DNA from: Roseiarcus sp963774195 | Lineage (GTDB): Bacteria; Pseudomonadota; Alphaproteobacteria; Rhizobiales; Beijerinckiaceae | NCBI GenBank assembly: GCA_963774195.1 | Contig: CAVZDY010000002.1 | Span: forward strand, 620,001-684,000 | Direction of reading: 5' to 3' | DNA: 64,000 nucleotides | Program-made: the position numbers and the translations under genes | In this document: positions 17,672 to 26,501 of the stretch, piece by piece | Layout: every line of letters begins with the position of its first letter | How positions within the stretch are numbered: position 1 is the first letter of the stretch | The notes under the pieces: generated by a model | Databases searched by the model: none | Seen by the model: only the letters and a program-made list of their open reading frames with translations | Told to the model about the DNA's origin: nothing

Positions 17672-18559
17672 TTGCGGCCTCCAACTTCCTGCCGTTCGAA
17701 CGTCCCGCTGCCGGATGCGCAAATGCCGTTCTTGTTGCCAGCCCTTTTAATCAACGCGTTCATCATTTTGATCCCGGCCATTCTGACCGTGGCGATGGCC
17801 TTCGTCGACTGGGACGGCGTGTCGACGCCGACGTTCGTCGGACTAGACAATTTTCGGACCATCTTCGCCGATCCGGTGTTCTTCTCGGCGCTGTTCAACA
17901 ACATCAAATGGATGCTGATCTTCCTGACCGTTCCGATCGCCATGGGCCTCATCGCCGGCTCGCTGCTGCTCGTCGTCAAGCGCGGCCGGACGTTCTTCCA
18001 GATCGTCTATTTCCTGCCGGTCATCATCGCGACGGTCGTCGTCGCGCGCGTCTGGCAAGGCATGATCTACAATCCCGAATCCGGCCTGGTCGGTTGGCTC
18101 AAGCTCTATGGCGTCACGCTTTCCGATCCGCTCGCCGCGCCGTCGACCGCCTTGTATGCCGTCGCATCGGTCGACCTCTGGCACTGGTGGGGATTTCTCG
18201 CCGTCGTCTTCTTCGCCGCGCTGAGGCAAGTCGATGTGGCGCAGATCGAAGCCGCGACGCTCGATGGCGCCAACTTCTTTCAATTGATGCGCTACGTGCT
18301 CATTCCCGCCATTCGGCCGACGATCACCTTGATGATGATCATGACGGTCATCTGGTCGTTCCTCGCCTTCGATTTCGTTTATGTCCTGACGCAGGGCGGG
18401 CCGGCCTATTCGAGCGAAGTGCTCTCGACGCTCTCCTACCGCTACGCGTTCTATAACTACACGATCGGTCCCGCCGCCGCCGTCGCGTTGGTCATCAGCT
18501 TCTTCGGGCTCATCGCGACGGTCTTCTACGTGCGCATCCAGCAGAGAGAGGGCGCCTGA
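17672..18559 (+). CDS. Sugar ABC transporter permease (MalF/UgpA-like)
   Basis: An integral membrane protein of up to 295 residues with six predicted helices. The cytoplasmic EAA loop EAATLDGANFFQLMRYVLIP, which contacts the ATPase, is near residue 190. The start is uncertain: the frame opens at a TTG at 17672, while the first ATG (17723, MPFLLPALLINAF) directly precedes helix 1 and may be the true start. Its stop overlaps the ATG of the next permease (ATGA). Confidence 0.88.
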   Translation: MRPPTSCRSNVPLPDAQMPFLLPALLINAFIILIPAILTVAMAFVDWDGVSTPTFVGLDNFRTIFADPVFFSALFNNIKWMLIFLTVPIAMGLIAGSLLLVVKRGRTFFQIVYFLPVIIATVVVARVWQGMIYNPESGLVGWLKLYGVTLSDPLAAPSTALYAVASVDLWHWWGFLAVVFFAALRQVDVAQIEAATLDGANFFQLMRYVLIPAIRPTITLMMIMTVIWSFLAFDFVYVLTQGGPAYSSEVLSTLSYRYAFYNYTIGPAAAVALVISFFGLIATVFYVRIQQREGA

Positions 18560-19393
18560 TGAACTAGACTCTCGGCCGCGGCGCGGTCGCGCTCACCTAT
18601 GTCGTTCTGGCGATCGGCGCCGCCGTCGCGCTGTTCCCGCTGGCGTTGATGGTCGTCAGCTCGCTGAAGACCGCCGCGGAGATCGTTGCGAATCCGCTCG
18701 CTCTGCCGAGCGCGCTGCAATGGGTCCAATTTCGCGCGCGCCTGGAACGACGCGCAATTGGGCCGTTCGCTGCTGAACAGCGCCGAGGTCACCGGCCTCA
18801 CGGTCGTCCTGATCTGCACGACATGTTCGATGGCGGCTTACGCGCTTGCCCGCCTGAAGCCGACGGGATCGCGCTGGATCAACGTCTATCTGCTCGCGAC
18901 GACGACGCTGCCGATCCAGCTCTTTCTCTTCCCGCTCTATTTCGGCTACGCGCGCCTCGGGCTGATCGATAACGTCTTCGCTTTGTCGATCGTCTACACC
19001 GCGATCTTCAGCCCGTTTTCGATCTTCCTGCTGCGCACCTATTTCCTGGCGATTCCCAAAGAGGTCGAGGAGGCCGCGATCGTCGACGGCGCCAGCCGCT
19101 GGCAGGTCTTCACCAAGGTGTGCCTGCCGCTCGTCTCACCGGGCATTCTGACCGTCGCAGTCATCTCGGGCCTCAACACCTGGAACGAATTCCTGATCTC
19201 CTCGACCTTCTTGCAAAGTCACGATCGGCAGACTGCCGTCGTGCGCTTCTACACGCTCGGCGGCCAGTACAGCAGCGACTGGGGGGAGATCATGGCCGCC
19301 GCGATCATCATCGTCGCGCCCGCCTTGGTGTTCTTTCTCATCATGCAGCGCCGCTTCATCGAAGGCGTCGCCAGCGGTTCCGTCAAGGGCTGA
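18559..19393 (+). pseudogene. Sugar ABC transporter permease (MalG/UgpE-like), broken
   Basis: The gene begins ATG AAC TAG: the third codon (18565-18567) is a stop. Reading on gives a good first helix (TYVVLAIGAAVALFPLALMV) and SSLKTAAEIVANPLALP. The frame then breaks at about 18727, equivalent to one extra C, and continues NFARAWNDAQLGRSLLNS to the normal end GVASGSVKG at 19393. The EAA loop is intact (EEAAIVDGASRWQVF). Repairing both changes gives a normal permease of about 277 residues. Without it the importer would lack one transmembrane subunit. Real decay and sequencing error are both possible. Confidence 0.85.
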
Positions 19394-19441
19394 GGCGCTT
19401 CGTCATTCCAGGCATTTCCCTAGAGCATAAGGATCACGTCA

Positions 19442-21586
19442 TTGTCCGTTCCCGATGATTATCTCGAGCGCGTTTACGCGGGCGTCCTCGGCAAGCTGAT
19501 CGGCGTCTACCTCGGCCGTCCCTTTGAGGGCTGGACCTACCAGCGCATCATGAAGGAGCTTGGCTCGATCGACTATTATGTTCATGACCGCCTGAACGTG
19601 CCGCTCGTTGTCACCGACGACGACGTCTCCGGCACGTTCACCTTCCTGCGCGCCCTCGAGGAGCACGGCGTCAAGGCCGACATCTCGTCGGAAGAGATCG
19701 GCAAGACGTGGCTGAACTCCTGCATCGAGCAGCGCTCAATCCTCTGGTGGGGCGGCAACGGCAATTCGACCGAACATACTGCGTGGCTGAATCTCAAGCG
19801 CGGCGTCCCTGCGCCGAAGTCCGGGTCGATCGAGACCAACGGCTATGCGGTCGCCGAGCAGATCGGCGCGCAGATCTTCATCGACGGCTGGGCGCTCGTC
19901 GCGCCGGGCAAGCCGAAGCTCGCCGCGCAGCTCGCCGAGGCTGCGGGCAGCGTCAGCCACGACGGTGAGTCCGTCCACGCTGCCAAGCTTCTCGCCGCAA
20001 TGGAGGCGGAGGCCTTTCTGACCACCGACATCGATCGCCTGCTCGACGTCGGCCTTTCCGTCATCCCAGGCAATTCGCTCATCGCGCGGCTCGTCGCCGA
20101 CGTCCGCGGCTGGCATCGCGAGCTCAAGGACTGGCGCGAGGCGAGGGAGAAGATCGAGGAGCGATACGGCTATCATAAGTTCCCCGGCAACTGCCACGTT
20201 GTCCCCAATCACGCGCTGATCATCCTGGCGCTCCTCTATTCCGGCGGCGACTTCCATCAGGCGATGACGATCGTCAACACGGCCGGCTGGGACACCGATT
20301 GCAATTCCGGCAATGTCGGTTGCCTGATCGGCATCATGCACGGCCTCAAGGGCCTCGAGGGTGGGCCCGACTGGCGCGGCCCGCTCGCTGACCGCACGAT
20401 CATTTCCGCGAGCGACGGCGGCTACGCGATCAACGACGCGGCCCGCGTCGCTTACGACATCGCCAATTTGGGCCGCCAACTGGCCGGGTTGCCGACGCTG
20501 CCGGCGCCGAAGGCGGGCGCGCAATTCCATTTCACGCTGCCCGGAAGCGTTCAGGGCTTTGTCGCTGAGCGCGACCCGGTTCAGGTCGATCTGCTGTCGG
20601 TGGAGCAGGGCGACAACGCAGGCGTTCCGGCGTTGGCCCTTCGCTTCAAGGGTGTCGCCAGAGGCCGCACGGCGGCGGCGCTGACGCCGACCTTCTCGCC
20701 GCCCAATATGGGCGATATGCGCACCTACGAACTGCAGGCCAGTCCGCGGGTCTATCCCGGCCAGACCGTCTCTGCGAGGGTGATCGCCGATCGCGCCAAC
20801 GCCGCCACGGTTTCCGCCTGCCTGCGCATCGGGGTGTATGGGCAGGACGACCGCGTCGTCGATGTCGATGGGCCTTCCGTCGATCTCGCGCCTGGCGCCG
20901 ACAGCGTATTGACCTGGACGCTTCCCGATTTCGACGGACAACCGATCCAGCGGATCGGCGTCGCATTGAAGTCCGACGCACGCGCCGACGGTACGGTCTG
21001 GCTCGAGTATCTGCGCTGGGAGGGTGTCCCGCGCCTGAAGCTGCGGCGGCCGATGCAGCCGAGTTCGTTCTGGCGTAACGCCTGGGTCAACAACGTCCAG
21101 TTCTTCAGCAAGCACTTCCCGGCGGCGTTCCGCATCTCGCAGGATCGTGGCGTCGGCGTCATCCTGCACGGCACCCGCGAATGGACGGACTATCGCGTCG
21201 CCAGCACGATCGCGGTGCATCTCGGTCCGAGCGCCGGCCTCGCCGCGCGCGTCCAGGGTCTGCGGCGCTACTACGCCTTGCTGCTGGAAGCGGGGGGATG
21301 GGCGCGTCTCGTCAAGGTGCGCGACGGCGAGCGGACGGTGCTGGCGGAGGTGCGTTGCAACTGGAGCCTGGAGAGGCCGGCCGCGCTCACGCTGGAGGTC
21401 CATGACCGGGAGATTCTGGGCGGAGTGGACGGCGCGCTGAGCCTGCGCGCAACCGACTCGAGCGACACGGCGTTCACGAACGGCGGCATCGGGCTCGTCA
21501 TCACCGAAGGCGCGCTGTCGACGGATGCGGTCGAAGTGTCGCCGCTCGAGGAAGCGGCGGCGCAACCGGCGCTCACCAGTCACTGA
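19442..21586 (+). CDS. ADP-ribosylglycohydrolase-family protein with C-terminal beta-rich domain
   Basis: A 714-residue protein. Residues about 5-340 match the ADP-ribosylglycohydrolase fold: the N-terminal Asp triad is in VTDDDVSGTFTFLRAL and the late Mg-binding Asp pair in TAGWDTDCNSGNVG. The remaining ~370 residues are beta-rich, resembling sugar-binding or jelly-roll modules, and are not part of classical ARH enzymes. It starts at a TTG 48 bases after the permease. Lying between permease and ATPase genes of a sugar importer, it probably cleaves an imported glycosidic or N-glycosidic compound rather than de-ADP-ribosylating proteins. No signal peptide is visible, so it should act in the cytoplasm. 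Confidence 0.85.
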   Translation: MSVPDDYLERVYAGVLGKLIGVYLGRPFEGWTYQRIMKELGSIDYYVHDRLNVPLVVTDDDVSGTFTFLRALEEHGVKADISSEEIGKTWLNSCIEQRSILWWGGNGNSTEHTAWLNLKRGVPAPKSGSIETNGYAVAEQIGAQIFIDGWALVAPGKPKLAAQLAEAAGSVSHDGESVHAAKLLAAMEAEAFLTTDIDRLLDVGLSVIPGNSLIARLVADVRGWHRELKDWREAREKIEERYGYHKFPGNCHVVPNHALIILALLYSGGDFHQAMTIVNTAGWDTDCNSGNVGCLIGIMHGLKGLEGGPDWRGPLADRTIISASDGGYAINDAARVAYDIANLGRQLAGLPTLPAPKAGAQFHFTLPGSVQGFVAERDPVQVDLLSVEQGDNAGVPALALRFKGVARGRTAAALTPTFSPPNMGDMRTYELQASPRVYPGQTVSARVIADRANAATVSACLRIGVYGQDDRVVDVDGPSVDLAPGADSVLTWTLPDFDGQPIQRIGVALKSDARADGTVWLEYLRWEGVPRLKLRRPMQPSSFWRNAWVNNVQFFSKHFPAAFRISQDRGVGVILHGTREWTDYRVASTIAVHLGPSAGLAARVQGLRRYYALLLEAGGWARLVKVRDGERTVLAEVRCNWSLERPAALTLEVHDREILGGVDGALSLRATDSSDTAFTNGGIGLVITEGALSTDAVEVSPLEEAAAQPALTSH

Positions 21587-21613
21587 CAATCGGCTCGATC
21601 GGAGGGGCTGCGC

Positions 21614-22684
21614 ATGGCGTCGGTCGGTATTCGCAACGTTCGCAAGTCGTATGGCTATGTGGACGTGATCAAGGGCGTGACGGTGGATATCGCCGACGGC
21701 GAGTTCGTCACGCTCGTCGGCCCCTCCGGCTGCGGCAAGTCGACGCTGCTTCGCATGTTGGCCGGCCTGGAGACGATCAGCTCCGGCGAACTGCTCATCG
21801 GCGAGCGTGTCGTCAACGACACGCCGCCCAAGCAGCGGGACGTCGCCATGGTGTTCCAGAACTATGCGCTCTATCCGCACATGACGGTCGCCGAGAATAT
21901 GAGCTTCGCGCTCAAGCTGAACGCGACGCCGAAGGCGGAGGCCGCGGCGAAAGTCGCAAAGGCGGCTGGAATTCTGGGCCTGGAAAGTCTGCTCGACCGC
22001 TTTCCGCGCCAGCTCTCCGGCGGGCAGCGCCAGCGCGTCGCGATGGGCCGGGCGATCGTTCGCGATCCGAAGGTCTTTCTGTTCGACGAGCCGCTGTCGA
22101 ATCTCGACGCGAAGCTGCGTGTCCAGATGCGCGCCGAGATCAAGTCGTTGCATCAACGGCTCGGGACCACGATCGTCTATGTGACGCACGATCAGATCGA
22201 AGCCATGACGATGGCCGACAAGATCGTCGTCATGCGGGATGGGACGGTGGAGCAAATCGGCGCGCCGCTCGAGCTTTACGACCGTCCCGCCAACACGTTC
22301 GTCGCGGGCTTCATCGGGTCTCCCGCGATGAACATGCTGAGCGGGCGCATCGCAGTGCAAGGAGGCGCGCCCTTCCTGGTCACGGAGGATGGTCTGAAGA
22401 TGCCGTTGGGTAGGGCGCCGGCGGCGAGTGATGGGCGCCGGGTCGTGCTCGGCGTCCGCCCGGAGCATCTCGTCATCGCGCCAGGTGGCTTTCCCGCCGA
22501 GATCCTCGTCGTCGAACCGACCGGCTCGGAGACGCACATCGTCGCCCAATTCGGCGCTCAAACGCTCGTCGGCGTATTCCGCGAGCGGATCGACCGGCGG
22601 GCAGGGGACGAACTCACTCTCGTCGCGGCCCCGGAGAGCCTGCACTTCTTCGACGCGGCCAGCAGCAGTCGCATTCAGGGGTAA
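21614..22684 (+). CDS. Sugar ABC transporter ATP-binding protein (UgpC/MalK type)
   Basis: A 356-residue ATPase with Walker A GPSGCGKST, Q-loop VFQNYALYPHMTV, signature LSGGQRQR, Walker B VFLFDEPLSNLD and switch His in VTHDQ. A TOBE/OB-type regulatory domain follows (about 240-356). It closes the LacI-controlled operon. The long C-terminal domain is typical of sugar-importer ATPases, which can be shared between systems. Confidence 0.94.
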   Translation: MASVGIRNVRKSYGYVDVIKGVTVDIADGEFVTLVGPSGCGKSTLLRMLAGLETISSGELLIGERVVNDTPPKQRDVAMVFQNYALYPHMTVAENMSFALKLNATPKAEAAAKVAKAAGILGLESLLDRFPRQLSGGQRQRVAMGRAIVRDPKVFLFDEPLSNLDAKLRVQMRAEIKSLHQRLGTTIVYVTHDQIEAMTMADKIVVMRDGTVEQIGAPLELYDRPANTFVAGFIGSPAMNMLSGRIAVQGGAPFLVTEDGLKMPLGRAPAASDGRRVVLGVRPEHLVIAPGGFPAEILVVEPTGSETHIVAQFGAQTLVGVFRERIDRRAGDELTLVAAPESLHFFDAASSSRIQG

Positions 22685-23264
22685 TCAGTGCGATAGAGGC
22701 GGACGGCGGGCGTGATGGTTCCGCCGCCCGCAAAAGCCCGCCCGGCGCTCAGCATGCACGCGGTTCGAAACGCGCGTCCTGCGCCATAGGGGCGCAGAGT
22801 TTCGATTGGGCGGGGTGGGCGGCGCGCTCAGGGTGCGTTATGTCGCACCCGCGCGCGCCAGCAATCCGGGCGCAAAAAAGCCCACACGATCAGTGGCCGC
22901 CGCCGTGGGCCAAGTTAACGCCCGGCGGTGTGGGACGAATTGACGCATCCGGCCCAAGCAGAAAATGCAATACCAATCGAACGTGGCGTGATCCCCAAGC
23001 TAAGTCATTGGTATCGCGGTATCTGGACTAGGTTCGGTCACGCAGTTCGAGCGGCTAGGCCGGCGTCTTGAACGACGAATGATACTCACAGGTTGACCAG
23101 GTTATCCAAAGGATCTTTGGACGACGGCGCGCACTCGACATTATTACTGCGCCCCGTTGGAGAACGAGGGCTTCAACGTCGATGTTTCGTCGCAGGGGCC
23201 TGACTTTGGCCGAGGCGATCGCGCCTGGTCGGCGTTCGAGCGCACGCAGAGATGGAGGAGCAAA
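22685..23264. other. Intergenic gap, promoter region of the efflux operon
   Basis: About 580 bases with no supportable gene. It includes a short inverted repeat ATACCAAT...ATTGGTAT at 22970-22977 and 23007-23014, and presumably the promoter of the FUSC operon. Open frames here have no family resemblance or ribosome binding site. Confidence 0.5.
22970..23014. repeat. Short inverted repeat, possible MITE-like relic
   Basis: Outer 8-bp arms ATACCAAT and ATTGGTAT enclose about 29 bases. The arms share ATACCAA with the ends of the IS630 element at about 59206 and 60373. A relic of a small non-autonomous element is possible, but the match is short. Confidence 0.3.
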
Positions 23265-25289
23265 ATGCTGACCTGGCCCGCTCCGCGCGCGCTGCTGACC
23301 GCGCTCAGCGTCTATCTCGCCGTCATGCTGGCGCTCTATGTCGCGTTCGCGCTGGACTTGGACAATCCGTGGTGGGCGATGGCCACGGCGTTCCTGGCCC
23401 AGCCTCGCCAACCGTTCATCGGCGCCATCTGGGCGAAGGCGTTCTATCGCATCGTTGGCACGCTTATTGGGGCGATCGCCTCGATCGTCATCATTCCGAA
23501 CCTCGCCAATGCGCCGGAGCTGATGATCCTTTGCGCCGCCAGTTGGGTTGGCCTTTGCGTGTTCGGCGGACTGCTCGACCGCACGCCGCGGTTCTATGCT
23601 TTCATGCTCTCGGGCTACACCGTGACGCTCGTCGCTTTGCCGGCCGCCGGGAGACCGGAGGCAATCTTCGATATCGTCGTCGCGCGGTCGGAGGAGATCC
23701 TCGCCGGCGTCCTCGCTTCTGCCCTCGTCCAGAGCGTTCTGTTCCCCACAAGCGTCGGGACCGCGATGATCGATCGGCTCGATGAGGTGATGGCGGATAC
23801 GCGCAAATGGATCGGCGAGTTGCTTGGCGGGGCGACGCCGGTTCCGGCGCCGCGCCATCTCGCAAGTCGGCTGACCGAGATCAATCTGATGGCCACCGAT
23901 TGGCGCTTCGAGGCTTCCTTCTCGAGGTTTCAGCGCCGCGCCCTGTGGGCGCTGGAGGAACGGCTGATCGCCTTGCCGACCTTGATTACGGCGGCCGAGG
24001 ATCGGGTCGCCGCTCTTCGTAACGCAGGGGGGGCCGCTCCCGAATTGCCGGTCCCGGTATCCAGGATCGCCTCGTGGTTCGGGACTGGGGAACGCGAGAA
24101 CCAACCGGTGCTGGACGAGATCAAAGCGGCGGCGCCGCAACTCGGGCCGAAGTCGAGCTGGGCGGACCTTCTGGTTGCGAGCCTCACCGGCCGTCTGACC
24201 GAGATTGTGGCGACCTGGCGGGAATGCGTGCTGCTCGCCGATGCGGTTCGCGCCCCTACAAGACGGGCCCGTGAGGCGGTCGAACCCTTGGTTGCGCGCG
24301 CTCGACCCCGCACGCTCCATGTCGACAAAGGCGTCGCCCTTCTCTCAGCGATCGTCGCGGCTTTGACCATCATGGCCGCCGCGGCCTTCACTGTTGCGAT
24401 CCAATGGCAAAGTGGCGTGACCGCGATCGGATTCGCCTCCCTGTGCTGCGCGCTCTTCGCGACTGCGGACGATCCGCTTCCGCAGCTCAAGGATTTCTTC
24501 ATCGGGCTCGCGGTCGCCCTGCCGCTGCCGTTGCTCTACGGGTTCGCGATCCTTCCGCGCATCGACGGTTTCGTCATGCTGTCGGTAGCGCTCTTTCCGA
24601 TCATCGCCGTGCTGGGCCTGCTGCAAACCTATCCCCGGCTGACATGGATGACGCTCGGCGCGGTCTTCACGTTCAGCGCGGGGCTCGCGTTGGAGCCAAT
24701 CTTCGCCGCCGACCTGGCAAGGCTCATGAACAGCTATGTGGGGTTCGTCGTCGGCCCGATCTTCGCCTTTGTCGGCATGGGTTTGGCTAGGGTTATCCCG
24801 GCCGCTCGCGTCATCCAGCGTATCCTGCGCAGCGGATGGCGGGAGCTCGCCGCTTTGGCAAAAGCAGAGCCGGCGCCCAGCCAGCTCGCCTGGACCAGCC
24901 GAATGGTCGATCGCATCGGCTTGCTGCTGGCTCGCCTTTCACAGATCGACGCGACCGAGGAAAGCGAGCTCTCCACCGTGCTCCGCGACCTGCGGCTCGG
25001 TGTGGGCGTCGTCGAACTGCAACGGCTCCGCGCCACGGTCGACCCGAACACACGGCGAGAAATCGACGCGGTGTTCGCCGAATTGGCGACGCATTTCGAT
25101 GCGCTCGCGCGCGGCAAGCCCGACGAAATTCCAACCGGAGCCGTCGCCCGCCTCGACGCCGCCATGGCGGGCATCCTTGCTTTGCCGGATGCAGGGGATC
25201 GCTACGCAGGCATCGGCGCGGCGATCGGTTTTCGCCGGAACTTGTTCCCCAACGCGCCGGCCTATCGCGCGATCGGGGTGACGCCATGA
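23265..25289 (+). CDS. FUSC-family efflux transporter (AaeB-like)
   Basis: About 674 residues with two similar halves, each a cluster of transmembrane helices (about 10-160 and 355-500) followed by a cytoplasmic region, as in AaeB/YccS aromatic-acid exporters. The opening NPWWAMATAFLAQP and the FSAGLALEP region are typical. I chose the ATG at 23265, preceded by GGAGGAGCAAA, over an in-frame start at 23157 that adds a polar extension. Its stop overlaps the ATG of the DUF1656 gene. With that gene, HlyD and NodT it forms a tripartite pump, probably for aromatic or other organic acids. Confidence 0.88.
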   Translation: MLTWPAPRALLTALSVYLAVMLALYVAFALDLDNPWWAMATAFLAQPRQPFIGAIWAKAFYRIVGTLIGAIASIVIIPNLANAPELMILCAASWVGLCVFGGLLDRTPRFYAFMLSGYTVTLVALPAAGRPEAIFDIVVARSEEILAGVLASALVQSVLFPTSVGTAMIDRLDEVMADTRKWIGELLGGATPVPAPRHLASRLTEINLMATDWRFEASFSRFQRRALWALEERLIALPTLITAAEDRVAALRNAGGAAPELPVPVSRIASWFGTGERENQPVLDEIKAAAPQLGPKSSWADLLVASLTGRLTEIVATWRECVLLADAVRAPTRRAREAVEPLVARARPRTLHVDKGVALLSAIVAALTIMAAAAFTVAIQWQSGVTAIGFASLCCALFATADDPLPQLKDFFIGLAVALPLPLLYGFAILPRIDGFVMLSVALFPIIAVLGLLQTYPRLTWMTLGAVFTFSAGLALEPIFAADLARLMNSYVGFVVGPIFAFVGMGLARVIPAARVIQRILRSGWRELAALAKAEPAPSQLAWTSRMVDRIGLLLARLSQIDATEESELSTVLRDLRLGVGVVELQRLRATVDPNTRREIDAVFAELATHFDALARGKPDEIPTGAVARLDAAMAGILALPDAGDRYAGIGAAIGFRRNLFPNAPAYRAIGVTP

Positions 25290-25513
25290 TCGCCGAAATC
25301 AGCCTGTTCGGCGTCTTCTTCGACGGGGCGTTCGTGATGGCCTGCCTCGCGGGGATCGCGACGCTCCTCATCCGGCGGCTCCTTCACGGGATAGGCTTCT
25401 ATCGGCTCGTATGGCATCGCCATCTGGTCGATCTCGCCCTGTTCGTCATTCTCTGGGCGGTTGCATCGATGATCGTGCCCGCGCTCGCCCAGACGCTGGA
25501 AAAGGTGGGGTGA
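25286..25513 (+). CDS. DUF1656 small membrane protein
   Basis: A 75-residue protein with two hydrophobic helices. The opening EISLFGVFFDG and the central FYRLVWHRHLVDLALFV are typical of DUF1656/AaeX-like subunits found between FUSC and HlyD genes. It overlaps both neighbours (ATGA upstream, TGATG downstream), indicating translational coupling. It is presumably an accessory inner-membrane subunit of the pump. Confidence 0.9.
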   Translation: MIAEISLFGVFFDGAFVMACLAGIATLLIRRLLHGIGFYRLVWHRHLVDLALFVILWAVASMIVPALAQTLEKVG

Positions 25514-26499
25514 TGCGCTTGGCTCATCGGCTTGCAGGGGCGGGCCGCTTAACGATCACGCTTGTCTTGATCGCCTTCGCGGCGGTCGCCGGCAAATGGC
25601 TGTGGGTCTATTATGAGGAGGCCCCATGGACGCGCGACGGTCGCGTCCGCTACGACGTCGCGACGATCGCGCCTGACGTCTCCGGCCTGGTCACCGAGGT
25701 CGACGTCGGCGACAACATGCCGGTCCACAAGGGGCAGCCGCTCTTCGTGATCGACCGTCCGCGCTATGAGTTCGCCGCCCAGCACGCGGAGGCGACTCTC
25801 CAACAGGCCACAGCGGGGCTTCAGCAGGCCGAGGCCGGGGTCCAGGTCCAGACGACGCTCCTGGACCAGGCGCGCCGGGAGGACGTTCGCAACCATAAGC
25901 TCGGCAGCCTTGTGCCGACCGAGACGGTCGAGCAGGGCGCCGCGCGCGTCGCGCAGCTGCAAGCGACCCAGGCCCAGGCCGAGGCCACCGTCAGCCAGGC
26001 GGAGGCCACGATCGCCGAGGCGTCCGCGGCGCGCGACATCGCCGAGCTGAATCTGGAGCGGACCACCGTTCGGGCGCCGGTCGATGGCGTCGCGGCGAAT
26101 GTCCAACTCCAGCCGGGCGACTATCTCACCGCAGGCCATCCGGCGTTCGGCATCACCGATACCGCCTCATTGCATGTCGACGGCTATTTCGAGGAAACCA
26201 AGCTGGCGCATATTCATCTCGGCGATCGCGCTACCATCAAGCTCATGGGCGATGGCCGGCCCATCGAAGGCCATGTTGAAAGCATCGCCCCCGGAATCGA
26301 GGATCGCGAACGGACGCCGAGCGGCGACATGCTGGCCGACGTCAGGCCTACCTTCAATTGGGTCCGGCTGGCGCAACGCATCCCGGTGCGCATCCACGTC
26401 GACAAGGCGCCGCCGGACCTGCTCATGATCGCCGGTCGCACCGCGACGGTGGTGATCCATCCAGGCGACGCCCAGACCGACACCCGTCGCGGGGCTTAG
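25513..26499 (+). CDS. HlyD-family periplasmic adaptor (AaeA/EmrA-like)
   Basis: A 328-residue membrane-fusion protein: one N-terminal membrane anchor (LTITLVLIAFAAVAGKWLWV), a lipoyl half-motif (VRYDVATIAPDVSGLV), and an alanine/glutamine-rich coiled-coil hairpin at about residues 90-180. The second half-motif (TTVRAPVDGVAANVQLQPGDYL) and a beta-barrel follow. It bridges the FUSC transporter and the outer-membrane channel encoded directly after it. Confidence 0.92.
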   Translation: MRLAHRLAGAGRLTITLVLIAFAAVAGKWLWVYYEEAPWTRDGRVRYDVATIAPDVSGLVTEVDVGDNMPVHKGQPLFVIDRPRYEFAAQHAEATLQQATAGLQQAEAGVQVQTTLLDQARREDVRNHKLGSLVPTETVEQGAARVAQLQATQAQAEATVSQAEATIAEASAARDIAELNLERTTVRAPVDGVAANVQLQPGDYLTAGHPAFGITDTASLHVDGYFEETKLAHIHLGDRATIKLMGDGRPIEGHVESIAPGIEDRERTPSGDMLADVRPTFNWVRLAQRIPVRIHVDKAPPDLLMIAGRTATVVIHPGDAQTDTRRGA

Positions 26500-26501
26500 G
26501 C

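Noticed and set aside
19736..22645. 969-codon minus-strand frame over the ADP-ribosylglycohydrolase and ATPase genes
   Set aside because: It is antisense to two genes with clear motifs, is extremely Arg/Asp/His-rich, and has no ribosome binding site or domain.
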